A DNA stretch of 64,000 nucleotides from Lethocerus indicus (lineage: Eukaryota; Arthropoda; Insecta; Hemiptera; Belostomatidae), in contig JACDQD010000009.1 of assembly GCA_019843655.1 (NCBI GenBank), positions 24,666,161-24,730,160 on the forward strand. Reading direction: 5' to 3'. A program made the position numbers and the translations under genes. Shown piece by piece: positions 42,000 through 55,622 of the stretch. How positions within the stretch are numbered: position 1 is the first letter of the stretch; each line of letters begins with the position of its first letter. Below the pieces are notes generated by a model. That model searched no databases, was not told the DNA's origin, and was given only the letters and a program-made list of their open reading frames with translations.

Positions 42000-44900
42000 G
42001 GACAAGAACTGCCGTTAATCCTAACTAAAGAGCCTGTAATAAGATGAAATTTAAATTGTACGACTACTAATTCCACTGTTGATTACAGTGAAAAACGAAG
42101 CACGTAAAATGAGACATGAAATGAAGCGTACCATGATAAGTTTAAGCATAAAAACAAAAATAGGGACATGCGTTTTTTAAGTCCGACTAGATGATCTGTA
42201 GGGTGAAATTTCCCAGGAAGTTCGTACGCAGACACAACATTGGTTTTCGATTAAGAAACTTGCAAAATTTATATTGTTTCTTCTATTGCAATCCCGCGAT
42301 ATATGCAATCGCTGCAAATATCAACTCTCCGAAATAAAAAAAAGTACGATATAAACCCATATCGCACACAGCTATTTTTGCTGCTACTCTGCCAGGTCTG
42401 TATAAAAATTCTCCTGGGACTTTTGATGACTTGAGGAGGGAGGGAGAATGTGACGAGTCCTTAACAATTTATAGTTTAATATGGTCTTAATATTCGGGCC
42501 CGGTAGGGTTTACGACCCCCGCCCACCAAACACATAATATCTCGAATATTTTCCCTTTCACCGTGTCCCAGCCGGATAGCTCAATTTAGAGACAGTCTGG
42601 CTTTTGTGACAAATAATTTACAGAAACGTTTTGTAGAATATTCGTCTATAATTGGAACGAGAATGCATCCCCCATTGTGGAAGCATCGATCAAGATACGG
42701 CCATTCGCGTTTAATATGAAATTTATTTTAATGGGGGATTCGACTACTACGTCAGAATTAATCATGACGATCACTATTAGAGAGGACGAAAATTATTAAA
42801 TACAAATTTCAGGGCCTGAGTTATGAGTTTATCAGTTTTCTGGAGGAATTCAATAGACTACTGTGTGGAGTGAAATATGAAAACTGCGTTAAAATTTAAT
42901 ATCGTTAGCAACATAACAGATCCGCTATCGGGATTTTAACATAATATTCAAGTACCTTACGAACAAATTCAATTAATTATTCATACCTTAAAACGCATAT
43001 TACGGATTCAGGGGGACGAGAAATTTTGTGGGCGTACAAACGACAACAACTCTTATTGCACAATCTAATTACGCATTATGTAATCGTATAGGACGAAACG
43101 AATGAAATATGTATATATTCGGTTTCGATGAATGGCATAAACGGATTGTGAAATATAATAATAACTCGAGCGCGCTACGAAATAACGAGTTTATAGTTTC
43201 TGAAATTGCGCGATATTCCCTTTTGGGAGATACAATTAAAAACTCCGTGAGAATATCTGGACATTACAAATTTAACAATAGCATTAAATCCGAACTCGGT
43301 TGGGCATTTTTATTCTATAGACGCTTCAGAAAAGTTCAGTGAAAATATTGCACAAGATGAATGAGTAGTCCACTACACATTATGACGTAACACATTCTCG
43401 TATTTTTATTATATCATAATAATGATGTCCTTCGTTAAGGGAGACCATTACCATTCATGTCTGTCTCCCGATGAACACATGCGCTAGTTTCGTTCCCGTG
43501 CGAAATACAATATTTCCAGACCAAGTCCAAAGGGAAGATTATGAAATTTTAAACGGTTCAACTGAAGTTCTAGGAACGTGGCAATTTCACTTTCATCGTT
43601 GCGAGAAATGGAACATCGAGTACTACTGTTCTCAGGCTGAGAAACACAGTTTCGAAACTCACGCTCCTACTAATAGTAGTAGTGTTTCCTCATTTTCCTT
43701 GAGTGATGCGTGGAATTTTTTTGCAAAGAACAACTTTTTTTGTACCGTACACAAATTTCCTACTAACGTAGGGAGGCCAAGTTTTGAGGAAATGTCGAAA
43801 ACCAAAGCGGGGCACTTAAAACTGATGTCGACCGATTGGAACGAGATTTTCCTATTTTCTTCTGTATTACATATTGGTGTTATCGGGCATGTTGCCAAAG
43901 TTTCACAAAATTGTTCGCCCTATTCCCTAATCTCGTTAAAAGCCTTAAAAACTGTTGCTTTGGGGATTTTTTCCCCAAGATTTGTAATCGCCGACCGGTC
44001 TATATTTGCGGGTTTTCTGTTCCAGGTCCCTGCCAGAGACAGTAGGAGAGAAAACGCAACCGGCTCCACGTGCCGTGAGATGGAAACGTGGCCGACTGTT
44101 GCGTCAACGGCATTCTAGAATAATAATGTAATCGGTTATAGACGGTATCGGTATCACATTTCTGCAACAGAAATAATTACATATACAGCTATTGCCAACG
44201 GTGACTCATTATCTATTCTTATTTTACACGGAAGAAATGATTAACGCGCTGCCAACTGCCAAAGCCCCAGGGATAAACCAAACGGAAGGGAACGAATAAG
44301 AAAAATCTTTGACTAACAGAATACCAATGTTACTGATGTTACTAACTTTCATAAGTTATTCATGTAATGTCAGTACTTCAATGCTGCGTAAAGCGCATGA
44401 ATGTTCTAGAAAATTGCGGAATCATTATCGGGAGGAATCAGAATTTGAAAAAGCAGTAACGACAGGACGCGTGGAGGCCCCAACTGAAGGTTGTAGTAAC
44501 AGAACAACCGCCAACTAATTGTATAAATATGCCAACTGAAAACACCGTTGTATAAATATTAATTAATAATTTTTCTACCCAGATTTGTTGTATTGAGTCC
44601 GCGTTTCGGATTCCTTCGTGTTGTGGCCGGCCATAAAAGAGGCTCGTAAAAATTCCATTCGCATTCACCGCCAGCCCGGTCAATGAAATTATTCCATTGG
44701 CCGACCCTATTATAGAGAGTGTAGAAATGAAATGGTATGGACGCCCAACGTAATATCTGTTCGACCGGCCGGCGTTGATTTCAATCTACAGCCGTTATAT
44801 TCTATAGAGGACAGCGCTAGAGCGACCGTGAACTCCCGCCCGAATAATACACAATAATATCCGACAGAAATATTTTACGTACACTCGAGAATTCACTCAA

Positions 44901-45780
44901 CCGCGACTAAGATATATTATATCCCATATATACATAATTTAAAGCGTAGAATGATTAAATTGATGAGGAAATAGATGATCTGTCGCCTTATATAGCTGGA
45001 ATGAGAAATTCTTTTTATCATCTAGGTGAACCGCTCGTCAGTGTTCCTGCCGGTAAAGGAGGTACTTTACGAGTACTTGGCCGGCTTACAGCACTTCTTA
45101 AGGGTTTAGACCTTTCTGAAACTCTTTAATACCGGGACTCGGTTAATATGTCAGCGGAGACAGTAGAAAGACGAAAGTCGTGTACTGTTCCTTGGGCAAG
45201 GTTTTCTTTCCCGAAAGGCTCGTAACTCGCATTGTCGCTCTACCACCCACCCACCCCTAATTGGGTCGCTTTTGCGGCAAACTCCTGCGAAATATTCCCA
45301 TCCTGTCGCAATACCTTTCCACGCTCCCATTTTATCTACCAGCCGTCCGACATTTTTTTTTTTATTGCCGCATAACACCGTGGGGATTTTCGGAATACCC
45401 GACGTACACGTCGATCTACTGGCTGTGGGGAAAACGACGACATCGATACGGGGCCGGCAGAGACCGAGATAACATCGCCTCTGCCTCCGCGATGCTTCAC
45501 GACATTGCGTGTCAACTTTTACGGGCTTAAACCTTCGCCCCGTAATTTGCCCGGTAAGCGTTTCAAATTACCTGTATTTATTTTGAAACACCGGTTAAAA
45601 TCGACTCGAAACGAAATTAAAACTTTCGGCGACTACAAAATGCCATAGTGGCACTCGGTAATCTGTATCTTCAACTTTACAGGAAATACTTCTTCGATCT
45701 ATACAATAGGCAACTAATATTTAAAAAAAGGGAATTATAATATCGCGATGTCACATATTTGAGCAATATTATCGATAAAT
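42000..45780. other. Mixed-composition intergenic/intronic DNA
   Basis: Apart from the ORF at 43471-44118, I see no repeat family, splice-bounded exon or RNA gene here. Confidence 0.4.
43471..44118 (+). CDS. Unsupported 215-codon ORF, possibly chance
   Basis: An ATG-started open frame (MNTCASFVPVRNTIF ... ending ASTAF) with no recognisable domain, signal peptide or splice context, in a region of mixed composition. The longest frame in the right half of the window apart from repeats. It contains several Cys and a mildly hydrophobic centre. The opposite strand is also partly open (79 codons). Confidence 0.15.
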   Translation: MNTCASFVPVRNTIFPDQVQREDYEILNGSTEVLGTWQFHFHRCEKWNIEYYCSQAEKHSFETHAPTNSSSVSSFSLSDAWNFFAKNNFFCTVHKFPTNVGRPSFEEMSKTKAGHLKLMSTDWNEIFLFSSVLHIGVIGHVAKVSQNCSPYSLISLKALKTVALGIFSPRFVIADRSIFAGFLFQVPARDSRRENATGSTCREMETWPTVASTAF

Positions 45781-45797
45781 ATCTGCCAGCTATAAAT

Positions 45798-46211
45798 CAG
45801 TGTTTTTCTTAACCTTTTAAGTGACCCGCACCCCAATGAAAAAGTGTCTCGATTTTTATATACAGCGTACAAAACAATATTATTTCTATTAATGACCGGA
45901 CTGTTGTCGCTCGTTTATTATAATATTTGTAAGTCATCACACGCATTTAAGCGATTTCTCGCTTTAGTTTTTATATCGCAAAAGTGAAGTGAAAACCCCA
46001 TTTCACACAAGTAGGTAGTAGCAGCAAATGGTAGAAGTAACTGCAATCCTTCTTTTGCCAAATTTGGATAACAAATATTCCGTTCGCATATTTTTTTTTA
46101 CTTTATTCTCAGTTTTGGTAATATTTGAGTTTCGTTGCCAAAAACCCATTGTTTGTGGCATCTCCCGCACCCCCAAAAATACCTTCCCGCACCCCCGGTT
46201 AAGAACCACTG
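45798..46211. mobile_element. hAT-type MITE with perfect 8-bp target duplication
   Basis: It is bounded by CAGTGTTTTTCTTAACC on the left and GGTTAAGAACCACTG on the right. Subterminal CCCGCACCCC and its related right-hand GACCCGCACCCC/CCCGCACCCCCGG blocks are present. CTATAAAT lies on both sides (45790-45797 and 46212-46219). CAGTG termini with 8-bp duplications define hAT elements. No transposase. Confidence 0.9.
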
Positions 46212-46219
46212 CTATAAAT

Positions 46220-48870
46220 TGAAGAGACTAAAACCACTGTTTTAGTTAGACATTTAAATAGAAAAACGGCGCGTAGAAACCACGACGAATAAATAAATCG
46301 GTTTCGCGTTTAATAAACTGCGAAGGGATATAGGCGTCGAATAAAATATTGGACATTGAACGGTCTCCAGGTTGGCGGAATTACAATCGTGTTTGTAATG
46401 GGGCCCGGAGCTATACGGTAGGTATGATATTGTACGTCGGCGGCCACACTAGAAAAGGTCATATCGGGATGTAATTTCGATCACGACCGGCCTCGTACAC
46501 GGCTGGACCGATTCCAAATACCCGCAGCGAACTTTCAGTCAAAGTGCTACTACTGAACGCCGAACATTTAGAGAAGATTCGCGGTCACAATTTGACGATG
46601 CCGACGCTAAATGATTAACCCGGAATTAGGGTTTTTTCCAGTGTATATAAATACTAATATCGGTTTGTCAAAACTAAAAAGTAATAGGCGTAAAGACTGG
46701 GCTAATAGTCGACTTCGGTAAGAGCGGTACCGAACACGCGATAGAAATAAATTGCTTTAGGAGTCGGCGTTTAAAAAGCCGTTGTCCAAACGGCTCAATT
46801 CCTCCCCGCGATAGTAACAGGACGAGTCGTTAAACACAGCGTATTGAAGTGCATTAAATATGCAATAATTTACATCGACAAACCCGGCCTTGCAGGGGAG
46901 TTGCAATACGAGTCGAAGATAACTCTCTCTCTCTCTCTCTCTCTCTCTTCTGTTCTAAAGTTTCCTTTTTCTTTTAAGGAAAGAAATAGGAATATTATTT
47001 ATGTTTTACCCGTTTCGGATTGATCAGTAAATCCAGCTTCGCAACGCGGCATATTATTAAACTTCTCGCTTATAAACACTAGTATATTTGAAACGCGTAT
47101 TCGCATAATCCTACTGTCGACTATAATGTACTCTCCTAATGAAAAATATAAAAGAGTTAACAAAGACGAAATTTACCGATTTGGATAATATTCTATCGAA
47201 TAATATTTTAATACCATAGAATGGAGGATTAATACACATAAATTCTTTCTATTTCTTTGAATCGTTTCAGATTGCTTCCAGATATAATCGCGTTCTATAT
47301 TTCTATAGGCACGGTATATAATTTAAAGTTTTCATTTTGAAATAGGTTAGTAAGCCGTTTGTTCGGGTACAGTTTTGAGGGTGGAAAGAGAATCGACTTT
47401 ATTTACGGAGGGGGCAAAAACTGGGCAGAAGCCATCTTGCCCTTACCGGCTAATTAAACAACCATTATCCGGGCCCTTTTTTTTTCTCTCCCCAGAACGG
47501 ATTTTAATTAGCCTATTCCGGTTAACCTTCCAGGCGTAAAGAAGAGGGCCGAGGCGGAGAGTTTGAAGAAGCGGAGGGAATAATTCAGGGCGTTAATATG
47601 CGGTCGGGGCGACAGCGCTCGAATAAGGGCAAAACCTCGTTCCAAACGCCGGTAACGAACGAGACATAAAAATTAACAATGAGCTGGCGGGGGTCGGAGT
47701 CTTTTTTTTTTTAATACGGCCAACCTTAAAGGGATGTCCCCCACTCGGTTCTTCAACGATGAAGACATAAAACTTGAATCGACCTGCACCGACTTCAACT
47801 TCATACCTCGTACAGCCAGCCGAGCGTGCTCACTTCCGCTTTATAATGGCCCGGCAAAAATACTACTTCTCCACTTCACTCTGTTGTCGTTTTCGGTTTC
47901 ATAAAAGGGACAACGTCTTCAGAACTAAAATTTAAAGAAAAATCCGCTCGAACGGGTACACTGAAACTTCATATTTCAAGCCCGACGCGGTCTCGAGATT
48001 CATTTCGCGCCAAGTTGGCGGAATATCGCTTAGAACCGGCTTCGAGATGGACGCATTTTTGAAACGAATTTCGCAACCGGGTTCGCGCAACGGCAGACCC
48101 CATATAAGCGGATTCCGAGCGGACTTTCTAAGCGCGGGGGAGGCGACTTCTCCAATCGCCCCGACACTCAATCCTCACCTGTCTTCGTCTTAACGGAGAC
48201 TGAACTGAAATATTTGTTTCTCTTCTGAAGTTTCTGGTCGTCTTCGTACAACGGTTGAGGTCTAAACTGTAATATCCCAACTTGATACAAAGATATCGCT
48301 CATTTCGGAAGAGATAATAGTGCAATAACAAAATTCTAGTAGTGCTGTATAGCGCTGTATTTGTTTTCTATAGAAAATAATTTTAGCGGTGGAAAATTTC
48401 GTACCAAAGAGGTACGGATGAAACTGGCTCTGAATAGATAACGTTTTTAACATACGAAATTACGATTAACGAGTCGAATTTCCGTGAGAAACAAAATATC
48501 GACGGAACAGTGAACCGTTTCTTTCGTTTTTCCCATGATTTCTGTATCGGTCCGAAGAAACCGACAACAAGATTGTACCTGGACGTTCGCTTTCTAATTC
48601 CGATTATGGAGAAACCGCAGGATAGATATCCAGTAAACTATGCCGCGAGGCTTAAATAATACGGTCACTATTGCCATGAGACTGAATTCATTGAGTGAAA
48701 ATGACTCAGTTCATTCCTTATTTTGATAATAATAATCATGATTGTTTTCACAGACCGTGTGTTGTGACACCGAAAGATATTTACTACTAATTCCGGGTAA
48801 AATCCGGTAGGAAATGCCGTGATCGACACTATGGCTGGACGACGAGGTAAGGCTAATTAGAATTGAGTGT
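46220..48870. other. Intergenic/intronic DNA with a (CT)n run
   Basis: A (CT)n microsatellite at about 46922-46949. The rest shows no exon or element that I can support. Confidence 0.4.
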
Positions 48871-48944
48871 TAAATTTAGAAATTGAACAGAAGGCCTACA
48901 CTGCCGATATCCCTCAACATCCTGATACCTTCCTCGCTTCCTAC

Positions 48945-49345
48945 TGTTTACTTGGAGAAGAGGAAACGACGCTACAAATTACTACTAAGACTCCTCGACT
49001 ACAGATCTAAACTATCGCTCCTCAAACAAATTATTAATTTACAACCGCCTACTGAAACCTATTTGAGGGCTTACGGATTTGGCGTCTAATTCTTATAGAT
49101 TCCAATCCTTGCAATTCGTAATCCTTCGAAAAATTACCAACTCCCCACCGTATGTCTCCAACAGAATAGTCCAGAATGACCTAAAAGTCCCGTTCTTTCG
49201 AGAATTAGCGGCTTCCCGGTTAAATCCTTCCGTTCCAAATTATCCCTTCGTTCCCGAATTCCCGAAAATTCCGTCCTAAAGCGGAGATGGCCACGTTCAG
49301 TGTTCAAGTTAGTGCACTGTCACTGGATACAATCTAAAAATTGTA
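48945..49345 (+). mobile_element. Jockey-like tail fragment (family 2), sense copy
   Basis: It encodes RKRRYKLLLRLLDYRSKLSL, a frameshifted YKC-LKP-WTYG equivalent, then SLQFVILRKITNSPPYVSNR and IVQNDLKVPFFRELAASR. This matches the family at 29.6 and 60.0 kb. Frame interruptions make it inactive. Confidence 0.83.
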
Positions 49346-49929
49346 GTTGTGACTATACCGATAAATGAGAAAAAACCGTCGGGGCAGTCCGTAAACGTAT
49401 TCACGCCTGGAAACGTGAATCCACGAATCGTTTATCGCGTTTCGTCACGAACGGCCGAGACGTATTAAATAAATAGAACAAGGTTGAAAGCCCGTGTCAT
49501 GGGGGCTATGGGGGCGTTGTTGGCTCTCTCCGGGTACGGACAAGTGTCCAGAGAGGGCCAAGAGAGTACACGGCCCTAATCATTAGGTTCAGCCCAGATT
49601 AAATCCACGTTGCCTAACACCTACACCTCACATTGATTCCCCCCTCAATCGGGTCCCGGTGGTCGGCCCGGTCTGCTAACAGGTGGCGACCAACGGCAAT
49701 TATGACATTTTCAATTCGTAATAGAAAGATTTTCGTTTCAATTTCATCCTACGTTAAACGCAGTATTCACACGGCGCCGATGCGTGAAAACGGAACGAAA
49801 CTGGGACATCAAATTATTAAGAAAAAATAAAATTTAGGCAGGAATTCCCTTGTGATGAAATGACACTACAAGGAGTATAAAGCTAAATTACGTCCAGACG
49901 AGGAAAATTTACAACTCGAGTAGGATACC

Positions 49930-50255
49930 GTAGATTTGCGATGTTTCTGTCTCCTCTCGTTGAGGTTTGGTCTTTTGCCAGACCGGTTTCGGCCGCTCGC
50001 CACCTTCTGTACTGTACAAGTACGAGTACAGTAGAGTGTGTACAGTACTGTAGTACAGACGGTACAAGTGACAGTGCAGTGAGGATGCCCCCCGGGGGAA
50101 AAACATCCAGTGACAGTGACAGTAACACAGCGCTACTGAAGATGGCGAGCGGACGAAACCGCAGTCTAGCAATAGACCAAACCTCAACGAGAGGAGACAG
50201 AAACATTACAAATCAACGGTATTCCAACCCCTCGCAGACCACAACAGACAGATAT
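49930..50255. mobile_element. Foldback MITE, copy F, with target duplication
   Basis: Arms GTAGATTTGCGATGTTTCTG / CAGAAACATTACAAATCAAC, the usual inner arms, and a right tail CCCTCGCAGACCACAACAGAC. AACTCGAGTAG flanks it at 49914-49924 and 50261-50271 (11 bp). Confidence 0.9.
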
Positions 50256-50259
50256 GTTA

Positions 50260-50684
50260 AACTCGAGTAGAATTTCAATTACTCAATTAACCGATCGGCG
50301 TTCGATTAGAGGCTGTATTGTTGAAAATGACACGAACAATATAATTTATTCCTGCGGCCACATTTCAAATGTCGGCCAATTAAAATAATATAAAAGCTCG
50401 TACGGCCGCGGTAATTTTATAAATCACGGTGTGAAAGTAACAGCAATTTACGAGCCGTATGTAACAAGCGAAGTTTTTAAATGTTGTCCAAAGTCCGTTT
50501 TGACTGCAATTATACGACGAGAGGAAAAAAAATAACCGGCCTTTGATATAATCATAAATATTTATCTATCACTCTGTTTGTGTGTCACTTTATGAATGGG
50601 AACAACTTTCATTATTCGGACAGCGTTATGAAAAATATATATTAATACGTTCTAAAAGAACACGCCTAAAGACTAATTATACGC

Positions 50685-50738
<54 letters not shown>

Positions 50739-51780
50739 CGAATAACAAAATACAGTTGCGAAATACCACCCTTGCCAGTGAGGAAACACTAAATAAATGG
50801 TATGACTGATGTGTCATCTCAACAGAATACGCCATTCTGATAGACTTTTACTTACTTTTACTAAACTGCTTATCAAGATATTAAAACTATCGTATCATTG
50901 ATAAAATATGGGTCGTAAAGTTAAAACCGAATTTTTTATAACCGTGACGTACTTTGAACGTGTGGTTGGCGGACCACACACGTTGATCGGGTGAAGCAAT
51001 CAATTACTTCGCAAGTATCGACCTACCGAATGTCGGACTAAATGTCAATGTAATTGTGCACCGTTCGTCCGTACGAATTAAACAAGGAACCTAAAAAACC
51101 GACCCAACAATAAGACGGCCATAATTATTTATAAACCGCAGTCATTTGAATGGGCCCAGATTTGTGAATGCTTTCATTCACAACTTTCACAATACAATTC
51201 AAACTTCGGTCCCGGTGTCAGTTCTGAATTGAGTTTCCCAACGCCGAGAATAATCACAAAGTTATTTGTTATTTGACATTTACTGTAGAGTGCAATATGC
51301 GTGTCTCTGTAAACGTGCAGCGATAAAATAAATCGCTTAACCTAGTTACGTCGGGGCTTTAATTCGAACGTTAATTATTCTAAACGTATATTTCAGTAAT
51401 GTTAATTATGACCTCGTAGTCAAATCAAGGGTCAAATTACCTTCATGATATATGCTTTATAGAATAGGATGGTTATATACGATGCTGTCAAGACGGAAAT
51501 GCTGTTTAAATTTTGTAATTAGGAATACATTTTCAAGACATTACCATTATCCTCTGGCAGACGACTGTTTTCGTTCACGCCTTACAATAATGTAAATAGT
51601 AAGTTTCGGTATTGCCAAAATGATGGCCCGTGTTTATAGCAACTGTAAGAGTCAAGGGAGGCTTACTGAACAAACTTACTTAGAGCCCGACGGGATCTTT
51701 AGTCACGAAATTCAAAGGCTTCAGTAGGGCAATAATTCACAAAGCTACCGCACTATACTCGGGATTCGCGATTTATAAAC
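50260..51780. other. AT-rich spacer with (TA)n
   Basis: A (TA)n run at 50696-50734. No gene seen. Confidence 0.45.
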
Positions 51781-52320
51781 CGAAAAATGTCCGGACAGCG
51801 CCTTCACCATCCGGCAAACCGCACACCCGAATACCCGACTGTAGTTCACAACTCACACCCGGTACCCGCTGGTGTAGGTTTATCGGCGCTGTTTTGCGGT
51901 ACACTGCAGTGTGTAAACATAGTGCCGGCGTCGTGTGGGTACGCGGCGAGGTACCGCGGTACAGGTGGTCGGGACCAGACTGGTGGAGGAGCCGGGGCCT
52001 CCACCGGGCTCTGTTCGGTGGGGCGCCTCCACCCCCTTCACCCACCACCAAACCGCCCCCCCCACCCATCCTCCACGACAAACCCTCAAATTCGAACCAA
52101 AACCACCCTCCGATATCGGCCCCCGAAAATTAGCCCGACAAAAAGTCCCCCCCAGGCACAGGGACGAGCACAATTTACATCCAAAACCGCAGCCCCTGCG
52201 GTGTCCTCCTGCGGCCGATATTTGCCCCTAACTGTTCACGATAACGGCTCTGAAACTGAAGTCGAAGCGTATAAATAACGCCCTTAGTTATCGCACGCTG
52301 TGTCGGCGCCGGACCTCAAA
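51780..52320. promoter_or_regulatory. CpG-rich segment with TATA box, candidate promoter
   Basis: An isolated GC/CpG-rich block in otherwise AT-rich DNA, with C-runs (CCACCACCAAACCGCCCCCC). It is followed by a clean TATAAATA at 52270-52277 reading rightwards and then CpG-dense CGCACGCTGTGTCGGCGCC. Several frames are open on both strands simply because stops are rare in GC-rich sequence. No convincing protein, and no downstream gene on the plus strand was found. It could also be a minus-strand 5' exon. Confidence 0.3.
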
Positions 52321-52489
52321 ATATCGACGTAGATTACTAATTTAAAAACTGTGCAATTTTACTATGTAAAATTATCGATTTTAGTGGTGTTTTTACGAAA
52401 ATAAAAGTTTTAAACCTGAATATTGAAGAAATATTGAAGTGAGCACGCTTGCAACGAGCTGATTTTTTTTTTTTGACTGATTTTAAGTT

Positions 52490-52680
52490 ATTTTGCGACT
52501 TCGTCGACTGTCGGTATGTTGAGGTCATTGTGGATTGTTCGGTTAGAAACATACCGGGGGGGGGGAGGATTTCTTTATATATTGTCAGTTTCGATGTCCT
52601 TTTCAAAAGGGGTGTCTCAACAGTCCAAATTTACGATTTAGATCTGTCCTTTTCAGTCGGCTATGGGGGATTCATAAAAG
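52490..52680 (-). mobile_element. Jockey-like tail fragment (family 1), short
   Basis: GTCGACTGTCGG, GAGGTCATTGTGGATTGTTC, GAAACATACC and TTTCAAAAGGGGTGTCTCAA follow the order of the 40.7 kb copy, with the middle deleted. Confidence 0.78.
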
Positions 52681-52689
52681 TCAAATACG

Positions 52690-54335
52690 GTTAACGGGGG
52701 GCGGGGCGTACCGGAATTTAAAATTTACCTGTAAATATTCCCAAAAGTCCGGTTTACGGCGGCGATATGTGTGATTTCGGTCCGGTTTATACGGGCAATA
52801 TAAATCGGAGGCCCGGTTTATACGAGGTGACGACCGCGACCTAAAAACTGAGTCGGTTGGTTGAAACCACCGTGAAATGCCGTCCAAAAAAAAAAAAAAA
52901 TTGGGCGCGCTTCGACTCTTCGAAAATTAACTTGTCACAAAAACACTTCTCCGGAACATTCGTGGTGTTCAGCTTCTTTTACAGGCCGGCGTAAATTCGG
53001 TAATAATATGTGTCGATTCCACAGAGAGAATACACCTTTTAAATCAGTGGATTTTTCTCACAATAGGTGTACAGTACCACCAACTTCGTGTAATAAATTC
53101 GGCGTTACATAAAAATTGGGACTCTCAGAAAACCGAGCGAGAAGGAAGTGGGCGAACACAATGGACGGGCTTTGGCCAGGCTCATTAGACCGACCGTTAA
53201 GCGTCTTGGCCAGATTGTATCTGCTTCCCGAATCGCGGAATTCTCCCATTTCCAGGAACCGGAGGGGAAAAAATACTGGACGTGTCCGGGATAGCGAGCG
53301 ATGATATGAATGAATTCCCTCCTCAGAGAGGTGTTTCAAAGCGAAACCAAGCAAAGATCTCCGGGTATTATGCGCCCCTTACCGACGTCAGAAATCACCT
53401 AATAGACGGCGGATTTCAGGAAAATATACGCTCAATAAAACACTAGCCAAGTATAATAATCGTAGAGACAAGAAACGCCCATATTTATAAGCGCTAATGT
53501 TTATATACAATATGTACAATAAGAGATTATGAAGTCGGAAAATATTACCGCCATTTAAAAAGACGACGTCAGTATCTCCACTGAACTCGGGGGGAATTTC
53601 AGGGTTTTCTCATTGTAAAATAAAATAGCCGAATCACTTAACCCGGTAATAAAATGTAATAGAATGCCGACATTTATAAATTCTAATACAAATCACTGGA
53701 GTAACGCAATCGCTGTAAATGGCCGGGCGTTGTATTGACTGTTAGTGAATTATGACAGTTAAATCCCAGGTTTATTAGCAAAAAAGCTTGTTATTCGAAC
53801 AGGAGAGTAAAAACGACTACGTAAGATCCGAATTTCGTGGCAAATTTTAGCCCCATTTGATACGAATCGGCGACAATATCTATTGTAATATACTGCCGTC
53901 ATTAAAAACGATTGAATTAAAACACAAATAGATATTACGGGCCAAATAGATTTCAGTCGCAGGGCCGACAATGGCGGAAAGCGGATCCCACGCTGGTACG
54001 GATATTGAGCCAACTATTGATGAGAACTTGTCCCACAGATTTCACTACTGAACAAGTTTTCCCTCAACTAGGACTAGTTTCTCCTAACTACTACTAAGTA
54101 TGGAAACGAGTGTTCAATGTTGTATTGAGCGGCGTATCGAATTTAAGCATACATCCCACGGGATAAATACTCGACGCATTTTCGCCACCAGATCCTATAC
54201 TAGACCGGTTTCAATTGTTCCCATTTCCAGTTAGATTTATGGTTCTAATTGGGCACAAATTGGAATTCTGGCCGTCACAAAATAGTTGTTACAATATCGA
54301 AAACATTGCTTTTTGCAGACATCGTTTAACAGGAA
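52690..54335. other. No gene or element recognised
   Basis: Short open frames at 53058-53354 (both strands) have no domain or splice support. Confidence 0.4.
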
Positions 54336-54344
54336 GAAATATTC

Positions 54345-54735
54345 GAAGGAAACCTCTTTTGAAAAGGACATCAAAACTGACAATAGTCAACAAACTGACA
54401 ATATATAATGCTATACTAAAACCGACAAGGACATACGGAATAGAACTATGCTGGGTTCCGCCAAGAAATCTGACATCGCTCGCATCCAGAGATTCCAGTC
54501 AAAAGTCCTTCGTACCATCCTTAATGCTCCCCCGGGTATGTTTCTAACCGAACAATCCATACGACGACGAAGTCGCAAAATCAAGATTCCTTAAATTCCA
54601 TTCCCGCCTCTCTCCACATCCAAATCCACTCCTTCGGTACCATCACTGGACGGCATGTTTATCGAGTGAAACTAATCAAACAGACCGCAATAACTGGCAT
54701 ATAGTTGATTGTAGAATGAATAAAGTTGTACATTT
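54345..54735 (+). mobile_element. Jockey-like tail fragment (family 1)
   Basis: On the plus strand it encodes KRTSKLTIVNKLTIYNAILK, PTRTYGIELCWVPPRN and RDSSQKSFVPSLMLPRVC with one frame change. It ends GTAGAATGAATAAAGTTG, the family 3' end. The Thr-Tyr-Gly motif of Jockey reverse transcriptases is intact in this copy. Confidence 0.87.
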
Positions 54736-55622
54736 TATGTTTTCCCCAATGCGAGTAGTTGCCACAGTATTGGGACTGTTGAGGAATCGGCAGAAGAAGG
54801 TTTCCTTCTCGGTACACCTGCTCGGTCCACCTGTCTACCTGTTGGAGCCGGCAATCGGTTATTTACCTGAGCCCATTCTATCCAAAGGTCCTGTCCATCG
54901 CCCTACGCCTCTGTAGACGGTTTTAAATCTCCAAATAGTACCTTTCGAACATTTTCGAACAGAAATGCCTTTCGCGTTGGGCAAGACGGTTCTCAACAGG
55001 CATCTTAATTTACCTCTCCTACACCGCTCAATTTTTTTTTTCATTCCGACCGCAAACTAATATATATATATACCGACCGACAGGACTCGTAATTTTACGG
55101 CGCTTACGTCAGCCAAGTCGGCGGACGTAAGGAAAAATTTCGGTCCGGGAAGTGCGCGAAACCGCACAGCAGTTTGCGGCCCCAGCGAAAATCTAAGTTC
55201 AATTTCGACACACAATCCCCAACCATGGCTATTGCATTGACTATCCCGGCAGTGACACTTATCCGTATAAGTGTTTACCGCCGCTGTTTATTGGGGCATA
55301 AATTGTTCGCGCGACGATAAAATACTGAATTTTATAGGTCAGTTTCAATTAGGCGTACCGCCAGCGGCGGGCGCAGTCCACACGTGTACCGGAGCTAATA
55401 AATTATAAATAGTGTATCGATAAAAAAGTTAATATCTTCGAGAACACCGTTCGTAATTAGCGGCAGAATGCTTCGATCCAATATTGTTATAGAAACTAGA
55501 GTTTCGACTGATTTAAATTTAAACGTGTATCAACAATCTTACCCCCGTATTACTAATAATACCTCGCTAACAAAAATATTTATTATACCGCCCAAGTAGT
55601 AATGAAAAATTATACGAAATAA

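Noticed and set aside
51773..52278. Overlapping ORFs in the CpG-rich block
   Set aside because: Open on both strands because stops are rare in GC-rich sequence; Pro/Gly/Thr-rich with no domain.
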